Shown one piece after another: positions 62,264 through 64,000 of a DNA stretch of 64,000 bases; within the stretch, counting starts at the first letter, position 1; every line of letters starts with the position of its first letter. This DNA is from Streptomyces abyssomicinicus (GTDB taxonomy: Bacteria > Actinomycetota > Actinomycetes > Streptomycetales > Streptomycetaceae), in the NCBI RefSeq assembly GCF_008974245.1, contig NZ_BBZI01000008.1:735516-799515 (forward strand), written 5' to 3'. Both the position numbers and the translations under genes were made by a program. The notes below the pieces were generated by a model. That model was given only the letters and a program-made list of their open reading frames with translations, had not been told where the DNA came from and searched no databases.

Positions 62264-63127
62264 TCAGGCGTAGACGTAGACCTCCGCGACGTTCTCCACG
62301 TCGGCCGGGGTGTAGTCCCACGGCGGCAGTGGTTCCCCGCGGGCGACGACGCGGCCGTACTGGCTGTCGCGCGGCCCCGGTGGGCGGGCCGGCAGGTAGC
62401 GGGCGGTGCGGTGCCGCTGCTGCCAGCGGGTCCACAGGAGGTCGACGAAGGCGTGGTGGAGCCAGAACGCCGGGTCGTTGACGGACGCGGCACCCAGCAT
62501 GGTCCCGCCGATCCAGCGGTGGACCCGGTTGTGGTTGCGCCAGGAGGCGGAGCCCGCGCCCCGGCCCCAGCCCTCGATCTTGTTCCGGAAGCCTCCCGGC
62601 GCGGTGGAGTCCCAGGGCGCCGTGTCGTACACCGGGTCCTCCAGCGCCGAGGCGACGTCCCGCGCGGTGGGCAAGGCGATCGGGTCGTGGGACCGGCCGA
62701 GGTCGCGGGTGAGGTAGTCGGTGTCCGTGACGTTGACCTCGAGGATCCAGCCCTCGCGGCGGGAGAACGGCCCGGTGGTCACCTGGCGGTCGGAGCGCCT
62801 GCCGTTGCCGCCGAGCAGGTCCTCGGTCCACGGCGTCCCGGTGGCGCCGCGGTTCCTGGTCCAGTCCCAGTAGGGCAGCGTCACCGCGGGGTCGATCCGC
62901 TGGAGCGCCTCCTCGAACTCCAGGAGGAAGAGGCGGTGCCAGGGCAGGAACGAGGGCGTCATGTGTGCGGCGCGCAGGCCGCTCTCCCCGTCGGGGGCGA
63001 AGTGGTCGATGTGGGTCAGCACGAACTCGTCGTACTCCCCGCGGCGCTTGAGCTCCCGGACGGCACCGACGAAACGGCGCCGCTCCCCGGTGGTGAGTCT
63101 GCCGACGTTCTTACGCGTGTACGCCAT
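62264..63127 (-). CDS. melC2: Tyrosinase
   Basis: This 287-residue binuclear copper oxidase makes melanin from tyrosine. The copper A ligands are His39, His55 and His64 (HMTPSFLPWH), and the copper B ligands are His199, His203 (NHNRVH) and His225 (FWLHHAF). There is no signal peptide; export depends on MelC1. The start ATG at 63127 lies 17 bases inside the end of melC1, so translation is coupled. Length and motifs match Streptomyces MelC2. Confidence 0.96.
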   Translation of the reverse strand: MAYTRKNVGRLTTGERRRFVGAVRELKRRGEYDEFVLTHIDHFAPDGESGLRAAHMTPSFLPWHRLFLLEFEEALQRIDPAVTLPYWDWTRNRGATGTPWTEDLLGGNGRRSDRQVTTGPFSRREGWILEVNVTDTDYLTRDLGRSHDPIALPTARDVASALEDPVYDTAPWDSTAPGGFRNKIEGWGRGAGSASWRNHNRVHRWIGGTMLGAASVNDPAFWLHHAFVDLLWTRWQQRHRTARYLPARPPGPRDSQYGRVVARGEPLPPWDYTPADVENVAEVYVYA

Positions 63128-63722
63128 GACCGCCTCCCTCCTCCGCTCCGCCGCCGCCCGCGGGCGCCGGGGCGACGCCCCCGGAACCGTGCGAGAGGCC
63201 GCTGAGCCGCTCCCCCGGCAGCAGTTGGTCCACGGCGGCCCGGGCCGCCTCGCGGGGCGTGGGGTACGACCCGTAGTGGTCGACCATGGTCAGGTAGGAG
63301 CCGTCGGCGCGGCGCATCAGATGGAGCGGCTGGTCGTCCACGGTGACGTGCCACCGCATGCCGTCGCCGAACGCGGCGACGCGGGTGCGGCTGCGGAACC
63401 CGTGGATCCGGCGGCCGCGGTAGATCTCGTCGAAGACCGCTTCGGTGCTGCCGCCCGCACCGCCGCCCCCTGCACCGCTGCCCGCGCCGCCGCCCGCACC
63501 GCTGCCCGCGCCCGCGCCGGGCGGCGCGTACGGTCCCGCCGCGCCCGGCGCCCCCGGCGTGGGGGAAGGGCGGTCGCGGCGCGCGTGCCCACCGCCCTCC
63601 GCGGGTTCCGGGGCGGTCCGCGGGTGGGAGGCGGCCGCGGTGACGACCGGGGCGGTCACGGCGGCGAACGCCGTCGCGAGCAGAACGCGTAGCGCGCCCC
63701 GCCGGTTCCTCAGGACGGACAT
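63111..63722 (-). CDS. melC1: Tyrosinase cofactor MelC1
   Basis: This 203-residue protein is the chaperone that carries copper to, and exports, the tyrosinase. The N-terminus (RNRRGALRVLLATAFAAVTAPVVTA) is a Tat-type signal peptide. After a long Gly/Ala/Pro/Ser-rich linker comes the MelC1 core: EIYRGRRIHGFR, WHVTVDDQPLHLM and MVDHYGSYPTPREAARAAVDQL, containing the histidines used for copper. The linker and a Gly-rich tail make it longer than the usual 130-150 residues. melC2 follows with a 17-base overlap. Confidence 0.93.
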   Translation of the reverse strand: MSVLRNRRGALRVLLATAFAAVTAPVVTAAASHPRTAPEPAEGGGHARRDRPSPTPGAPGAAGPYAPPGAGAGSGAGGGAGSGAGGGGAGGSTEAVFDEIYRGRRIHGFRSRTRVAAFGDGMRWHVTVDDQPLHLMRRADGSYLTMVDHYGSYPTPREAARAAVDQLLPGERLSGLSHGSGGVAPAPAGGGGAEEGGGHGVHA

Positions 63723-63820
63723 CGTGGTTCTCCAGGTCCGGGGGTGTTGACGTGCGAAAGGCCCCGGCCGGGGCGGGGCAGCGTGGGGGGCGGCGGGTGG
63801 GGTGGAGGGGAAGACGGGCG

Positions 63821-63855
63821 CGGGCCGGTCCCGCCCTGGGGCGGAAACCGGCCCG
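63821..63855 (-). terminator. Terminator beyond the partial leftward gene
   Basis: CGGGCCGGT (63821-63829) pairs with ACCGGCCCG (63847-63855), with an inner stem CCGCCC/GGGCGG. It ends transcription from the gene at the right edge before melC1. Confidence 0.7.
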
Positions 63856-63876
63856 GCCGGTGGCTCCCTGTGTGCG

Positions 63877-64000
63877 TCAGGCGCCGGCGGGAACCCCGCC
63901 GAGCAGTCCGCCGCCGTTCTTGTTCAACTGCTCCGTCATGCCGTTGACGGCGTTGAGCGGGGAGCCCTCGGACTCGGTGTCGAGCAGGGTCTCGCCGGTC
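63877..64000 (-). CDS. Small protein, C-terminal 41 residues only
   Basis: The last 41 codons of a leftward gene are visible, ending in a stop at 63877-63879. They read TGETLLDTESEGSPLNAVNG, then MTEQLNKNGGGLLGGVPAGA. The Gly-rich end resembles small secreted Streptomyces proteins, but the N-terminus and any signal peptide lie outside the window. I cannot assign a function. Confidence 0.6.
   Translation of the reverse strand, partial: TGETLLDTESEGSPLNAVNGMTEQLNKNGGGLLGGVPAGA

Overview
This window is high-GC actinobacterial DNA, almost certainly the chromosome of a Streptomyces. The evidence is GC-rich third codon positions throughout, frequent GTG/TTG starts, a mycothiol-type DsbA-like protein, a truncated haemoglobin O, a chaplin gene (aerial hyphae) beside a melC1-melC2 tyrosinase operon, and a sortase-type surface protein. 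All calls were made by reading the sequence; no database search was run.

Layout. 1-1.3 kb: start of an amino acid permease and, divergently, the biotin transporter bioY. 1.5-9.6 kb: a DsbA-like oxidoreductase, two convergent aminopeptidase N paralogues separated by a 0.95-kb repeat-rich gap (85-bp tandem repeat plus 13 perfect copies of an 8-bp unit), and asd. 9.9-11.3 kb: a small ECF-type sigma factor with a membrane partner. 11.3-20.7 kb: a 1,104-residue secreted subtilase, a Nudix hydrolase, an EamA exporter whose reading frame has no stop before the subtilase gene, a MarR/MFS divergent pair with a 44-bp palindromic operator, and a TetR/FAD-monooxygenase divergent pair with two 30-bp operator repeats. 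20.9-31.2 kb: a small membrane protein, malQ, an HNH nuclease, an MscS channel, a PadR-ABC transporter operon, the pxpABC 5-oxoprolinase operon and an SMI1/KNR4 protein.

31.7-42.8 kb is the most interesting block: seven same-strand genes encoding a four-helix membrane sensor (GlnX-like), a periplasmic-type glutamine/glutamate-binding protein (GlnH), an unrecognised coiled-coil protein, a PknG-type kinase with zinc ribbons and TPR-like repeats, a PP2C phosphatase with two zinc ribbons, a von Willebrand A protein, and an FHA protein with two zinc ribbons and a collagen-like linker. In mycobacteria GlnX, GlnH and PknG form an amino-acid-sensing relay that acts on an FHA protein. Here the relay appears extended by a phosphatase, a vWA protein and a coiled-coil protein in one locus.

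42.9-50.8 kb: truncated haemoglobin O and a three-gene FtsX-type ABC exporter whose ATPase ends in an AbrB-like hairpin. 51.2-56.3 kb: a conserved hypothetical, a thioesterase, the ABC-F protein EttA, a thioester-domain surface protein that has lost its thioester cysteine, and SsbB. 56.4-61 kb: a pair of adjacent large GTPases. 61-64 kb: tRNA-Arg(UCU), a chaplin with a histidine-rich tail behind a near-consensus BldN-type promoter, melC1-melC2, and the C-terminus of a small protein running off the window.

Functionally the window joins nutrient sensing (PknG relay, pxp, bioY, malQ, permease), efflux and stress control (MarR/MFS, TetR/monooxygenase, PadR/ABC), and developmental surface functions (chaplin, tyrosinase, surface protein, SsbB).
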